A stretch of 64,000 bases of DNA from Chondrocystis sp. NIES-4102 (lineage in GTDB: Bacteria; Cyanobacteriota; Cyanobacteriia; Cyanobacteriales; Xenococcaceae), in contig AP018281.1 in the NCBI GenBank assembly GCA_002368355.1, positions 3,472,001 to 3,536,000 on the forward strand. The letters are read 5' to 3'. The position numbers and the translations under genes are program-made. A model generated the notes under the pieces. The model was not told the origin of the DNA and did not search any database. It saw nothing but the letters and a program-made list of their open reading frames with translations. This document shows, piece by piece, positions 8,316 to 17,851 of this stretch (position 1 is its first letter; each line of letters begins with the position of its first letter).

Positions 8316-9842
8316 ATGAAATTAGCTTATTGGATGTATGCTGGGCCTGCACACATCGGTACTCTACGTATTGCTAGTTCCTTTAAAAATGTTCATGCTA
8401 TTATGCACGCTCCTTTGGGAGATGATTATTTCAATGTCATGCGCTCAATGCTAGAAAGAGAACGCAATTTTACCCCAGTGACAGCCAGTGTGGTAGATCG
8501 AAACGTTTTAGCAAGAGGATCACAAGAAAAGGTCGTAAACAATATTACTCGTAAAGATCAAGAAGAACATCCAGATTTAATTGTCCTCACCCCCACTTGC
8601 ACCTCTAGTATCCTACAAGAAGATCTACAAAACTTTGTCAGTCGCGCCCAAATGGATACCCAAGGAGATGTCTTACTGGCAGATGTAAATCATTATCGCT
8701 ACAACGAATTACAAGCAGCAGATCGCACCCTGCATCAAATAGTCAAATACTATATAGAAAAAGCAGGCAAAAAAGGTGAACTCATAACTGAAAAAACTGA
8801 GCAACCCTCGGTAAATATCATAGGTATTTCTACTTTAGGATTTCACAACCAGCATGATTGCACTGAGTTAAAACGCCTGATGGCAGACTTAGGTATTACA
8901 GTAAACGAGGTACTTCCTGATGGTGCATCAGTACATAATCTTAAGAATCTTACCCGTGCTTGGTTTAATCTAGTTCCCTATCGTGAGTTAGGTTTAATGA
9001 CGGCTAAATATCTAGAGTCGGAATTTGCCATACCTTATGTAGATATTTCTCCTTTAGGGGTAGTTGAAACCGCACGCTGTATTCGTAAAATCCAACAAAT
9101 AATTAATGATCAAGGAAAAACGGTAGATTACGAAGAATATATAAATAATCAAACTTTATATGTTTCCCAGGCTGCTTGGTTTTCTCGCTCAATAGACTGT
9201 CAAAACCTCACAGGTAAAAAAGCGGTAGTATTTGGAGATAATACCCATGCAGCAGCTATAACCAAAATATTAGCTAGAGAAATGGGAATACAAGTAGTTT
9301 TAGCTGGAACTTACTGTAAATACGATGCAGACTGGTTTAGAGAGCAGGTAAGCGAATATTGCGATGAAGTTCTAATTAGTGATGATAACGCTGAAATAGC
9401 TAATGCGATCGCCAAGCATGAACCAGCAGCAATTTTTGGTACACAAATGGAACGTCATGTGGGTAAACGTTTAGATATTCCCTGTGGAGTAATTGCAGCA
9501 CCTATTCATATTCAAAACTTCCCCATTGGATATAAACCCTTTATGGGATATGAAGGGACAAATCAGATTGCCGATTTAGTCTATAATTCCTTTACCCTGG
9601 GTATGGAAGATCACCTATTAGAAATCTTTGGCGGACACGATACTAAAGAGGTGATTACTAAAGGTATTTCCGCAGATTCCGATCTAAATTGGGATAAAGA
9701 AGCTAAAGCAGAATTAGCTAAAGTTCCAGGTTTTGTAAGAGGAAAAGTCAAACGTAATACAGAAAAATTCGCACGCGATCGCAATTTCTCCGAAATCACT
9801 TTAGAGGTGATGTATGCTGCCAAAGAATCAGTTGGGGCATAA
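8316..9842 (+). CDS. chlB: Light-independent protochlorophyllide reductase subunit B
   Basis: 508 residues, the usual length for ChlB. With ChlN it forms the catalytic component of the dark-operative protochlorophyllide oxidoreductase, which reduces protochlorophyllide using electrons from the ChlL iron protein. The N-terminus [20 protein letters not shown] is highly typical. Asp36 (PLGDDYF), the unusual fourth ligand of the NB [4Fe-4S] cluster, is present; other landmarks are [23 protein letters not shown] and [19 protein letters not shown]. The C-terminal DUF/PCP-like domain ([20 protein letters not shown]) is complete. GGGAGAG precedes the ATG. chlL and chlN are not adjacent. Confidence 0.98.
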   Translation: MKLAYWMYAGPAHIGTLRIASSFKNVHAIMHAPLGDDYFNVMRSMLERERNFTPVTASVVDRNVLARGSQEKVVNNITRKDQEEHPDLIVLTPTCTSSILQEDLQNFVSRAQMDTQGDVLLADVNHYRYNELQAADRTLHQIVKYYIEKAGKKGELITEKTEQPSVNIIGISTLGFHNQHDCTELKRLMADLGITVNEVLPDGASVHNLKNLTRAWFNLVPYRELGLMTAKYLESEFAIPYVDISPLGVVETARCIRKIQQIINDQGKTVDYEEYINNQTLYVSQAAWFSRSIDCQNLTGKKAVVFGDNTHAAAITKILAREMGIQVVLAGTYCKYDADWFREQVSEYCDEVLISDDNAEIANAIAKHEPAAIFGTQMERHVGKRLDIPCGVIAAPIHIQNFPIGYKPFMGYEGTNQIADLVYNSFTLGMEDHLLEIFGGHDTKEVITKGISADSDLNWDKEAKAELAKVPGFVRGKVKRNTEKFARDRNFSEITLEVMYAAKESVGA

Positions 9843-9981
9843 ATAAGCACTTGACAAAATTAAAATAAATCCAGAAAATTAGAGATTGGGCAATTGAGAA
9901 CTTGCTCGGATCGGGTTAAAAGCATAAATGTCAGGGACTAAGTAAATAATAAAATCTAGCTAAAAAGTTAGAGAAAAAACT

Positions 9982-10010
9982 TTGACCTGGCTACCCTTAC
10001 GGCATATTAA
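9982..10010 (+). promoter_or_regulatory. Candidate sigma-70-type promoter of rplU-rpmA
   Basis: TTGACC (9982-9987) and TATTAA (10005-10010) are separated by exactly 17 nt. Transcription would begin near 10017, leaving about 10 nt before the rplU ATG at 10027. This also argues against a TTG start at 9982 for rplU. Confidence 0.5.
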
Positions 10011-10026
10011 AAGAGATAAATTTTTT

Positions 10027-10416
10027 ATGAATTACGCAATTGTAGAGATCGGTGGCGGACAAATTAGAGTTGAGCCTGGTCGTTTTTACGATATTAATTT
10101 ACTAGCTGCTGAGACTGATGAGAACTACACCATAGACAAAGTATTATTAGTAAATAATAACAACGAAGTAACCGTAGGTCGTCCTTTTATTGAAGGTGCT
10201 ACTGTAGAAGGTACAGTAATGAGACATAGACGAGGCAAAAAAGTTATTGTCTATAAAATGCAGCCTAAAAAGAAAACCCGTAAAAAACGCGGTCATCGTC
10301 AAGAATTAACTCGTTTGATGATCAATTCCATTACGGTAAATGGTGCAGTAATTGAAGCAGCAGAAGCAGCCACAGCAGAAGCAGCTACAGCAGAAGCAGC
10401 TACAGCAGCAGAATAA
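10027..10416 (+). CDS. rplU: 50S ribosomal protein L21
   Basis: 129 residues from the ATG at 10027 ([20 protein letters not shown]), the family start. L21 binds 23S rRNA beside L20. Markers: [48 protein letters not shown] is cut short here, but [18 protein letters not shown] is the conserved basic segment. The C-terminal extension of about 25 residues is low-complexity Ala-Glu-Ala-Thr, encoded by three 15-nt tandem units. rpmA follows 95 nt downstream, as usual in bacteria. A TTG upstream at 9982 would add 15 residues, but it coincides with the promoter -35. Confidence 0.97.
   Translation: MNYAIVEIGGGQIRVEPGRFYDINLLAAETDENYTIDKVLLVNNNNEVTVGRPFIEGATVEGTVMRHRRGKKVIVYKMQPKKKTRKKRGHRQELTRLMINSITVNGAVIEAAEAATAEAATAEAATAAE
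10360..10404 (+). repeat. 15-nt tandem repeat in the 3' end of rplU
   Basis: Three units GCAGAAGCAGC(C/T)ACA run from 10360 to 10404, encoding EAAT-type repeats in L21. The first differs by one base. Confidence 0.85.
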
Positions 10417-10427
10417 ACAATTAAATT

Positions 10428-10472
10428 AGTGACGCGCAGATCGGGATGTGAAATCCTGTGGCTTCCGTCACT
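10428..10472 (+). other. Hairpin between rplU and rpmA
   Basis: AGTGACG (10428-10434) pairs perfectly with CGTCACT (10466-10472). The loop holds a second small pairing, GGGAT with ATCC. There is no following T run, so it looks like an intercistronic RNA structure (processing or mRNA stability) and not a terminator. Confidence 0.5.
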
Positions 10473-10511
10473 CTTGCACGAGTAAAATAAGATAATTTAA
10501 GGAGAAAAAAC

Positions 10512-10787
10512 ATGGCTCATAAGAAAGGAACGGGTAGTACTCGTAACGGTCGCGACTCTAATTCAAAGCGTTTAGGTGTTAAACGTTATGGTGGTCAAGA
10601 AGTCACCGCAGGTAGTATTTTGGTTCGTCAAAGAGGGACAAAATTTTATCCTGGAAATAATGTAGGTCGTGGTAAAGATGACACTTTATATTCCTTAGTT
10701 GATGGCGTTGTTAAGTTTGAATATAGAACTAAGAGTCAAAAGAAAATCAGCGTATACCCAATTGCAGAAACAGAAAGTGCAGCTTAA
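10512..10787 (+). CDS. rpmA: 50S ribosomal protein L27
   Basis: 91 residues. L27 sits near the peptidyl-transferase centre. The signature [20 protein letters not shown] is intact, followed by [22 protein letters not shown] and [13 protein letters not shown]. It begins MAHKK directly, without the cleavable N-terminal extension of Firmicutes. AAGGAG lies 8 nt before the ATG. It is the last gene before a clear terminator. Confidence 0.98.
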   Translation: MAHKKGTGSTRNGRDSNSKRLGVKRYGGQEVTAGSILVRQRGTKFYPGNNVGRGKDDTLYSLVDGVVKFEYRTKSQKKISVYPIAETESAA

Positions 10788-10816
10788 ATAAATTGGGTTT
10801 AAGTTTAATATTAAGG

Positions 10817-10844
10817 ACATCCATAAATTATGGGTGTTTTTTTT
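10817..10844 (+). terminator. Rho-independent terminator after rpmA
   Basis: A 9-bp stem (ACATCCATA with TATGGGTGT, one T-G wobble) and 3-nt loop are followed directly by eight T residues. It lies 30 nt after the rpmA stop. Confidence 0.8.
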
Positions 10845-10933
10845 ATGGGTTCAAGTTGATTAGCTATGTTGTGCTGGTTATTGCTAACCTATATAAATTG
10901 CAACATTAACAAATAATAAAATAAAAAATAATT

Positions 10934-11710
10934 ATGGAGTGGCAAGAAATCTCAGGCAATTGGGTCTATCTGCCTCGTCGAGATATCATTGGAATTATTC
11001 ATTTTTTAGGCGGGGCTTTTGTGGCTACTGCTCCCCAAGTCTCCTATCGATCCATCTTAGAACAATTAAGTAACGCAGGTTATGGCATTATTGCTACTCC
11101 GTTTCTCAATACCTTCGATCATTTTGCGATCGCCCGAGATGTATTAAATCGTTTTGAAACCGCCATAGAAAGATTACAAAAAACCAACCAGCTAAAGGGG
11201 GGTTATTTACCGATATATGGTTTAGGTCATAGTATGGGATGTAAATTGCATCTGTTGATTGGCAGTATATATGATGTGGAAAGAGCAGGTAATATATTTA
11301 TCTCCTTTAACAATTATCCTGCGATTAAAGCAATTCCATTTATGGAACAATTAAATTTAACTCCAGCTATAGAGATCGAATTTAGCCCTTCTCCCTTGGA
11401 AACAGAAAAATTAATCGCCAAAAATTATAATACTCGCCGTAATCTTTTATTAAGATTCAATCAAGACAATTTGGATCAAACAGTTATATTAGGTTCTGTT
11501 TTAAAAAATCGTTTTCCTGAGATGATCACCTTAAAAACCTTAACAGGAACTCATTTAACTCCTTTGAGTCAAAAAATACAGTGGGAAACAGGAAGTATTT
11601 TTACTCCATTTGATGTATTAGGACAGTGGTTTAATCAAGGAGTGTCGCGTAATTTACAAGACTTGAAACAAGAACTTCTTATGTGGTTAAATCCTATGTC
11701 AGCATTTTAA
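10934..11710 (+). CDS. DUF1350 family protein (alpha/beta-hydrolase fold)
   Basis: 258 residues, matching the DUF1350 family of cyanobacteria and plastids. Features: WVYLPRRDIIGIIHFLGGAFVATAPQ at residues 10-35 (oxyanion-side strand), GYGIIATPF, then GLGHSMGCKLH, a nucleophile-elbow-like motif with Ser100, and SFNNYPA. A role in lipid or chlorophyll metabolism has been suggested for the family, but no reaction is established. There is no signal peptide. It is monocistronic after the rpmA terminator. No good Shine-Dalgarno before the ATG. Confidence 0.85.
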   Translation: MEWQEISGNWVYLPRRDIIGIIHFLGGAFVATAPQVSYRSILEQLSNAGYGIIATPFLNTFDHFAIARDVLNRFETAIERLQKTNQLKGGYLPIYGLGHSMGCKLHLLIGSIYDVERAGNIFISFNNYPAIKAIPFMEQLNLTPAIEIEFSPSPLETEKLIAKNYNTRRNLLLRFNQDNLDQTVILGSVLKNRFPEMITLKTLTGTHLTPLSQKIQWETGSIFTPFDVLGQWFNQGVSRNLQDLKQELLMWLNPMSAF

Positions 11711-11975
11711 ATTTAAAGTTTCTATCAAGTAAAGATATATCCCTAACTTAAGCATCTGTAAACAATTCAATTAATTTCTTATTCGTTCAATCATCTAATA
11801 TAAGTAATTTAGCTTACAGTACTTTACCTAATCTTTAACCCCAAAGATTGTCAAAATCTTTACAATATACTAAATGCAAAGTTAAGCTTTACGTATTAGC
11901 AATATAGTTTAGCTTAATTAATAACAACTGCATTTTATTTGAGCCTCAAACGTTAGTTAAAAACAGGAAAAATGT

Positions 11976-12830
11976 ATGAAAGTAGCTTTTTTGGCTGGTG
12001 GATTAGGAACTCGAATCTCAGAAGAAACAGAGAATAAGCCTAAGCCAATGGTAGAAATTGGTGGACAGCCGATTTTGTGGCACATTATGATGCACTACTA
12101 TCAATATGGCTTTAAAGACTTTACTGTTGCTTTGGGATATAAAGGTGCAGTTATTAAAAAATATATGGTAGATTACTGCGCTCTCAATAGTAATCTAACG
12201 GTGGGTTTGAGTAATGGCGAAGTTAAAACCCACGGTGGCTATCAACTTGATTGGAATGTAGACTTAATCGATACAGGCTTAACAACTAATACAGGTGGCA
12301 GAATTAAACGTCTGGCTCCCTATGTCGGTGATGAAACATTTATGCTAACTTGGGGTGATGGAGTTTCTGATGTTAATATCCACGAGTTATTATCCTTCCA
12401 TCGCTCTCATGGAAAACTAGCCACTTTAACTGCCGTTCGTCCCCCAGCCCGTTTTGGTCACTTAGATTTAGACGGGGATCAAATTACCGAATTTTCGGAA
12501 AAACCTCAAACCAAAGAAGGCTGGATTAATGGTGCTTTCTTTGTTTTAGAGCCAGAAATTTTTGATTACATAGATGGTGATGAAACTCAGTGGGAAAAAG
12601 AACCATTGGAAAGATTAGCTAGAGATGGTCAGTTAATGGCATATAAACATGATGGTTTTTGGCAGTGTATGGATACTCTAAGAGATAAACAGCGTCTCGA
12701 AGCTCTATGGGCTAGCGGTCAAGCACCTTGGAAAACTTGGGAGGAGCAAACATATGAAAATAATGGTGACTGGTCACAAAGGGTACATCGGAACACTAAT
12801 GATTCCAATGTTACTAGACAAAGGTTATGA
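11976..12830 (+). CDS. rfbF: Glucose-1-phosphate cytidylyltransferase
   Basis: 284 residues against about 257 in the family. It makes CDP-glucose from CTP and glucose-1-phosphate, the entry step to CDP-deoxy or branched sugars. The nucleotide loop LAGGLGTRISEETENKPKPM is intact, as are LTWGDGVSDVN, RPPARFGHL and FSEKPQ, GWINGAFFVLEPEI and FWQCMDTLRDK. The extra C-terminal 25 residues arise because the frame runs 77 nt into the next gene; they are low in conserved character. AGGAAA precedes the ATG. It heads a nucleotide-sugar cluster, but the usual partner rfbG (CDP-glucose 4,6-dehydratase) is not in the window. Confidence 0.95.
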   Translation: MKVAFLAGGLGTRISEETENKPKPMVEIGGQPILWHIMMHYYQYGFKDFTVALGYKGAVIKKYMVDYCALNSNLTVGLSNGEVKTHGGYQLDWNVDLIDTGLTTNTGGRIKRLAPYVGDETFMLTWGDGVSDVNIHELLSFHRSHGKLATLTAVRPPARFGHLDLDGDQITEFSEKPQTKEGWINGAFFVLEPEIFDYIDGDETQWEKEPLERLARDGQLMAYKHDGFWQCMDTLRDKQRLEALWASGQAPWKTWEEQTYENNGDWSQRVHRNTNDSNVTRQRL

Positions 12831-13800
12831 GGTGGTCGGTCTAGATACTGATTTATATGCCAGAAGTACTTTTGGTAAAGGAATTGTAGAAATTCCTGAA
12901 TTAAAAAAAGACGTTCGAGATATAGAACTTGAGGATTTAGAAGGATTTGAGGCTGTTTTACATTTAGCAGGTCTTTCTAATGATCCTTTAGGTAATCTAA
13001 ATCCCAATTTAACAGAAGAAATTAATTATTTAGCCTCTGTCAAACTAGCTAAACTAGCTAAACAAGCAGGAGTAGAACGCTTTATTTTTTCTTCTTCCTG
13101 TAGTAACTATGGGGCTGGGGGCGAAGATTGGCTTAATGAGGAATCGGCTTTTAATCCTGTAACCCCCTATGGCGTTTCTAAGGTAAAAGTAGAGCAAGAT
13201 GTCAGTCAATTAGCTGATGATAATTTTAGCCCGACTTTTTTACGTAATGCCACTGCTTACGGTGTATCACCAAGATTAAGATTTGATTTAGTTCTCAATA
13301 ATTTAGTTGCCTGGGCATTTACTAAAGGTTTAGTCTATATAAAAAGTGATGGTACTCCTTGGCGACCAATTGTTCATATTGAAGATATTTCTCGAGCTTT
13401 TATTGCTGTTTTAGAAGCACCAAGAGAATTAATTCATAATGAAGCTTTTAATGTCGGTCGTAATGATGACAATTATCGAATTCGCGATTTAGCTGATATT
13501 GTTCAAGCAACAGTTCCTAATTGTAAAATTGAATATGCTCCTGATGCTGGCCCTGATAAACGTTGCTATCGAGTTGATTGTAGTAAAATAGCGACCGTAT
13601 TACCCAGTTTTCAGCCTCAATGGGATGCGACTAAGGGGGCAGAAGAACTTTACAAAGTTTATCAACAAGTGGGCTTAACTTTAGATGAATTTGAAGGGTC
13701 TAAATATCAAAGAATTGCTCATATAAAATATTTGATCGCTAATGAATTATTAGACAATGAATTGCGCTGGCAAAAGGAAACCCTAGCAACCATTGAATAA
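12754..13800 (+). CDS. NAD-dependent epimerase/dehydratase (extended SDR)
   Basis: 348 residues. It starts inside rfbF at an ATG preceded by a strong GGGAGGAG, so the 77-nt overlap is real and suggests translational coupling. Rossmann motif GHKGYIG at residues 7-13, LHLAGLSNDP, SSSCSNYG and the catalytic YGVSK (Tyr-x3-Lys) near residue 143 show an extended short-chain dehydrogenase. It would oxidise, epimerise or reduce a nucleotide-sugar, probably a CDP-sugar from RfbF. The substrate cannot be read from sequence. It lacks the typical Ser/Thr-Asp-Glu dehydratase motif as far as I can see, so reductase or epimerase is favoured. Confidence 0.88.
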   Translation: MKIMVTGHKGYIGTLMIPMLLDKGYEVVGLDTDLYARSTFGKGIVEIPELKKDVRDIELEDLEGFEAVLHLAGLSNDPLGNLNPNLTEEINYLASVKLAKLAKQAGVERFIFSSSCSNYGAGGEDWLNEESAFNPVTPYGVSKVKVEQDVSQLADDNFSPTFLRNATAYGVSPRLRFDLVLNNLVAWAFTKGLVYIKSDGTPWRPIVHIEDISRAFIAVLEAPRELIHNEAFNVGRNDDNYRIRDLADIVQATVPNCKIEYAPDAGPDKRCYRVDCSKIATVLPSFQPQWDATKGAEELYKVYQQVGLTLDEFEGSKYQRIAHIKYLIANELLDNELRWQKETLATIE

Positions 13801-13877
13801 GTTGTTTAACATAGCTTGTTTGTTCTGCTTAATATATTGGGCAGATTAAATTACACAATGTTTAAATAGGAAAAATT

Positions 13878-13903
13878 AAGGGCAGCCTCCTATGGTTGCT
13901 CTT
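13878..13903 (+). other. Hairpin between the epimerase and methyltransferase genes
   Basis: AAGGGCAGCC pairs with GGTTGCTCTT (10 bp, two G-T wobbles) around a 6-nt loop. A T-rich run appears only about 20 nt later (13923 on). It may be a weak terminator or attenuator within the cluster. Confidence 0.45.
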
Positions 13904-13947
13904 ATCAGTAAAATTAATAATTATTTTTTTTAAGCAAAATTTCAATT

Positions 13948-15177
13948 ATGAATGCTTTAAAGTCCAGTTGTCTCTCTTGTGGTAATTCAACTTTAGATTC
14001 GATTATCTCGTTTGGTTATACTCCCCTAGCAGACAATTTGCTAACTAAAGAACAATTAGATTTGCCTGAGTATACCGCACCTCTAGACTTAGCTTTCTGT
14101 CCCGAATGTGGATTAGTACAAATTACAGAAATAGTTCCACCTGAGATTTTATTCTGTCAGGATTATCCTTATTTTTCCTCTGTATCTGCTTCCTTGTTAA
14201 AGCATTTTGGAGATAGTGCTAAAAATCTTATTAAGACTAGAAATTTAGACAGTAATAGTCTAATCATTGAAGCTGCTAGTAATGATGGATATATGCTGAA
14301 GAATTTTGTTTCTCAAGGTATTCCTGTATTAGGAATTGATCCTGCTTCTGGGCCTGTTGAGGCTGCTATTAAAGCTGGGGTTAATTCCATTTGTACCTTT
14401 TTCGGTAAGGAATTAGCGCAAAAATTACGTTCAGAAGGCAAGCAAGCAGATGTCTTTTTGGCAAATAATGTTTTAGCTCATGTACCAGATTTAAATGGTT
14501 TTGTAGAAGGGATATCTATTCTACTTAAGGATACTGGTGTTGCAGTAATTGAAGCTCCTTATGTGGTGGATTTAGTTGAGCATTGCGAATTTGATACCAT
14601 TTATCATCAACATCTTTGTTACTATTCTGTGACAGCTTTAGATAAGTTGTTTAGAAGACATTCTTTGTATCTCAATGATATAGAGCGTACTAAAATACAT
14701 GGTGGTTCTTTACGCTTATATGTGGAACAAAAAGAGGCAGTACAAGAATCAGTTAAGTCATTGTTAAAAGCCGAGCAAGAATCTCAGGTAGATAATTTGA
14801 GCTACTATCGCGATTTTGCAGATCATGTTACAAGCTTTAAACATTCCTTGATGGATATATTATGGGACTTGAAACAACAAGGGAAAACAATTGCAGGTTA
14901 TGGTGCTGCTGCTAAAGCAACCACAATGTTAAGTTACCTCGGCATAGATAAAACTCTGCTGGACTATGTAGTGGACTTAAACCCCTTTAAGCATGGTCGA
15001 TATATGAGCATTAACCATTTACCAATTTTTCATCCAAGTAAACTAGTAGAGGATCAGCCAGATTATGTATTAATTTTGGCTTGGAATTTTGCTGAAGAAA
15101 TCATGCAGCAACAGGAAGCATATCGCGCTGCTGGCGGTAAATTTATTGTTCCTATTCCTGAACCTCGAATTATTTAA
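13948..15177 (+). CDS. TylCIII-like sugar C-methyltransferase
   Basis: 409 residues with the three-part NDP-hexose C-methyltransferase layout. N-terminal zinc-binding domain: CLSCG at 9-13 and FCPECGLVQ near 50. Central SAM domain with [14 protein letters not shown] as motif I and [13 protein letters not shown] as motif II. C-terminal domain with [11 protein letters not shown] and [10 protein letters not shown], typical of Methyltransf_14. Such enzymes add a methyl group to C3 of 4-keto sugars, making branched deoxy sugars. The HGGSLRLYV motif of the family is present. It lies in the rfbF cluster, so a CDP-linked sugar is the probable substrate. Confidence 0.88.
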   Translation: MNALKSSCLSCGNSTLDSIISFGYTPLADNLLTKEQLDLPEYTAPLDLAFCPECGLVQITEIVPPEILFCQDYPYFSSVSASLLKHFGDSAKNLIKTRNLDSNSLIIEAASNDGYMLKNFVSQGIPVLGIDPASGPVEAAIKAGVNSICTFFGKELAQKLRSEGKQADVFLANNVLAHVPDLNGFVEGISILLKDTGVAVIEAPYVVDLVEHCEFDTIYHQHLCYYSVTALDKLFRRHSLYLNDIERTKIHGGSLRLYVEQKEAVQESVKSLLKAEQESQVDNLSYYRDFADHVTSFKHSLMDILWDLKQQGKTIAGYGAAAKATTMLSYLGIDKTLLDYVVDLNPFKHGRYMSINHLPIFHPSKLVEDQPDYVLILAWNFAEEIMQQQEAYRAAGGKFIVPIPEPRII

Positions 15178-15228
15178 GCTTGATTAATTAACCGATAATT
15201 CTTATAAAAACTGTTAGAGGAGTGCAAA

Positions 15229-16455
15229 ATGGTACAAAATTTAGACCCAGTAACTAGCCAAATAGGAGCAAATTCCCAGAAAATTCAACATACTTGTCCT
15301 AATTGTGGTAATCATGAATTGAGCATATTTTACGAAGTTCGTGATGTTCCCGTCCATAGCTGCTTGATGATCTCAAGTAAAGAAGAAGCTACAAATTTTC
15401 CCTGTGGAGATGTAGTATTAGGATTTTGCGATCGCTGTGGTTTTATTACTAATACTCAGTTTGATGTTAAATGGTCAGCTTATGCCCCTAATTACGAAGA
15501 TCAACAAAGTTATTCCCCTACATTTAATAAGTTTTCTCTCAAGCTCGCTAATCATTTAATTGATAAATACGACTTACATAATAAGGATATTATCGAAATA
15601 GGCTGTAGTAAGGGCGACTTTTTATTACTGTTGTGTGAATTAGGTAATAATCGTGGTGTCGGTATCGATCCTAGTGTAGTTCCTGGTCGAGTAGAAAGCG
15701 AAGCAGCAGACCGCGTAACCTTTATTCAAGATTATTATAGTGAAAAACATTCAGAATATGTGGGTGATTTTATCTGCTGTCGTCATACCCTAGAGCATAT
15801 TCAACCTACTTCCGAGTTTATTAAAACTGTTCGTAAATCAATTGGCGATCGCAATACTGTAGTGGTTTTTGAAATACCTGATAATACCAGAGTATTAAAA
15901 GAACAAGCTTTTGAAGATATTTATTACGAACATTGCTCTTATTTTAGTCCAGGTACATTAGCGCGTTTATTCCGCGATAGTGGATTTGAAGTTACTGATC
16001 TTTACTGTGATTATGGAGATCAGTATCTTTTAATTGAAGCTAAACCAGTAGCTATGCCTTGTGACAAACTTCATGCTTTCGAGGAAACTGTAGAGGATGT
16101 GGCAAAAGATGTTCAATTATTTAGTGACAAAATAACTAGTAAATTGGAATATTGGAAGAATTATTTAGAAACTGCTCAAGCAAAAGGCGAAAAAGTAGTA
16201 GTTTGGGGTTCAGGATCTAAATGTGTGGCATTTTTAACCACCTTAAAAACTATTGATAAAATTCAATATGCCGTAGATATCAACCCCCACCGTCACGGTA
16301 AATTTATTCCTGGGGTTGGTAAAGAAATTATGCCACCTGAATTTCTCAAAACCTATCAACCCGATAAAGTAATTGTGATGAACGCTATTTATAAGCCTGA
16401 AATTAGCCAAATGCTAGCTGATATGGGTGTGGAAACTGAAGTAGTAGCATTATAA
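15229..16455 (+). CDS. Second TylCIII-like sugar C-methyltransferase
   Basis: 408 residues, a diverged relative of the preceding gene with the same order: zinc-binding N-terminus (CPNCG at about 23 and FCDRCGFI near 65), SAM-binding IEIGCSKGDFLLLL, RHTLEHI, and C-terminal WGSGSKCVAFLTTL with VDINPHRHGK. Motif I is more canonical (E-I-G-C-x-K-G) than in its neighbour. It lacks the HGGSLR motif, carrying GDQYLLIEAK there, which suggests a different substrate or a non-methylating role. GGAG lies 9 nt before the ATG. Probably the last gene of the rfbF cluster. Confidence 0.85.
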   Translation: MVQNLDPVTSQIGANSQKIQHTCPNCGNHELSIFYEVRDVPVHSCLMISSKEEATNFPCGDVVLGFCDRCGFITNTQFDVKWSAYAPNYEDQQSYSPTFNKFSLKLANHLIDKYDLHNKDIIEIGCSKGDFLLLLCELGNNRGVGIDPSVVPGRVESEAADRVTFIQDYYSEKHSEYVGDFICCRHTLEHIQPTSEFIKTVRKSIGDRNTVVVFEIPDNTRVLKEQAFEDIYYEHCSYFSPGTLARLFRDSGFEVTDLYCDYGDQYLLIEAKPVAMPCDKLHAFEETVEDVAKDVQLFSDKITSKLEYWKNYLETAQAKGEKVVVWGSGSKCVAFLTTLKTIDKIQYAVDINPHRHGKFIPGVGKEIMPPEFLKTYQPDKVIVMNAIYKPEISQMLADMGVETEVVAL

Positions 16456-16658
16456 AGTGATTGAGGATAAGGGATGAGGCAATATACTGCTTTAAAACTT
16501 ATCCTTATTTATTTGGTTGCTCAAAAAAGTTCGTAGAAAAACATAGATAAACGCAGATAATTTGTTTTGTTTGCATATAACTTTTATTAAAGATATAAAA
16601 GGAAAAAATACCCTTCAATACACTTCTTTGAAAGAAATAGTAATTATTAATTATTAAA

Positions 16659-17849
16659 ATGTATCAATATACAATTATTGGTGGGGGAATTGTTGGCTTA
16701 TCAACAGCAATGGCTCTTACTCAGAAGTTTCCAACAGCTAAAATAGCCTTGTTAGAAAAAGAAGCAACTTGGGCTGCTCATCAGACAGGACATAATAGTG
16801 GGGTAATCCATTCAGGAATATATTATAAACCTGGTAGCTATAAAGCAAAACTTTGTCGTGAAGGTAACAAGTCTATGGTGGCTTTTTGCCAGGCAAATAA
16901 TATCAACTACAAAATATGTGGTAAGGTAATTGTCGCCACTAAACCAGAAGAATTACCCCTATTAGAAAATCTCTATCAAAGAGGATTAGCTAATGAACTG
17001 GAAATCAGCAAAATTACGAGTGAACAAGTGCGAGAGATTGAACCCCATGTTAGTTGTTTAGCAGGAATTCGGGTAAAATCCACAGGAATTGTCGATTATA
17101 AACAAGTTTGCCAAAAATATGCAGCGATCGCCCAAGAGAATGGGGTAGATTTATATAACAATACCCGTGTGCAAGATATCAAGACTACTGCTGAGGGTCA
17201 TATCTTAATTACTAATAATGGCGAATACCAAACCAAGTTTTTAATCAATTGTGCAGGACTATATAGCGATCGCTTAACTAAACTCGCCCAAGAACAAGCA
17301 CCAGCAAAAATCATTCCCTTTCGCGGAGAATATTACGAATTAACCCCAGAAAAACGCTATTTAGTCAACGGAGCTATTTATCCTGTTCCTAACCCTAATT
17401 TCCCCTTCCTAGGGGTGCATTTTACCCCTGGAATTGATGGTAGTGTTCATGCGGGGCCCAATGCTGTACTGGGTTTAAAAAGGGAGGGATATCGTAAATG
17501 GGATTTCGATTTAGGGGATTTTTTAGATACCATGACCTATCCAGGGTTTTGGAAATTAGCAGCGAAGTTTTCTAATGAAGGTATACAGGAAATGATTCGC
17601 TCTTGGAGTAAGACAGTATTTGTCCGTAGCCTGCAAACATTAATCCCCGAAGTACAAGCACAAGATGTTGTTCCTACTCCTGCGGGGGTGAGAGCGCAAG
17701 CCTTAAAAAGTGATGGGCAATTAGTAGATGATTTTTTAATTATTCAGCGAGAGCGAGCCATGCACGTTTGTAATGCCCCTTCCCCTGCTGCCACTGCTTC
17801 AATTGAAATTGGGAAACAGATAGTAGAATTAGTTCCTGATGGTATTTAA
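16659..17849 (+). CDS. lhgO: L-2-hydroxyglutarate oxidase
   Basis: 396 residues, usual for the family. An FAD-dependent oxidase or dehydrogenase that turns L-2-hydroxyglutarate into 2-oxoglutarate, a metabolite-repair step. FAD motif YTIIGGGIVGLSTAMAL at residues 4-20 (GxGxxG type), then EKEATWAAHQTGHNSGVIHSG, where HNSGVIHSG is the family signature; INCAGLYSDRL, PFRGEYYEL and HFTPGIDGSVHAGPNA follow. Only 2 nt separate it from the convergent rubredoxin gene. No link to the upstream sugar cluster is evident. Confidence 0.93.
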   Translation: MYQYTIIGGGIVGLSTAMALTQKFPTAKIALLEKEATWAAHQTGHNSGVIHSGIYYKPGSYKAKLCREGNKSMVAFCQANNINYKICGKVIVATKPEELPLLENLYQRGLANELEISKITSEQVREIEPHVSCLAGIRVKSTGIVDYKQVCQKYAAIAQENGVDLYNNTRVQDIKTTAEGHILITNNGEYQTKFLINCAGLYSDRLTKLAQEQAPAKIIPFRGEYYELTPEKRYLVNGAIYPVPNPNFPFLGVHFTPGIDGSVHAGPNAVLGLKREGYRKWDFDLGDFLDTMTYPGFWKLAAKFSNEGIQEMIRSWSKTVFVRSLQTLIPEVQAQDVVPTPAGVRAQALKSDGQLVDDFLIIQRERAMHVCNAPSPAATASIEIGKQIVELVPDGI

Positions 17850-17851
17850 CA

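Noticed and set aside
9982-10026. TTG at 9982 as an extended rplU start
   Set aside because: The added residues are not part of L21, and the TTG lies in a well-spaced -35 box. ATG 10027 gives the family N-terminus.
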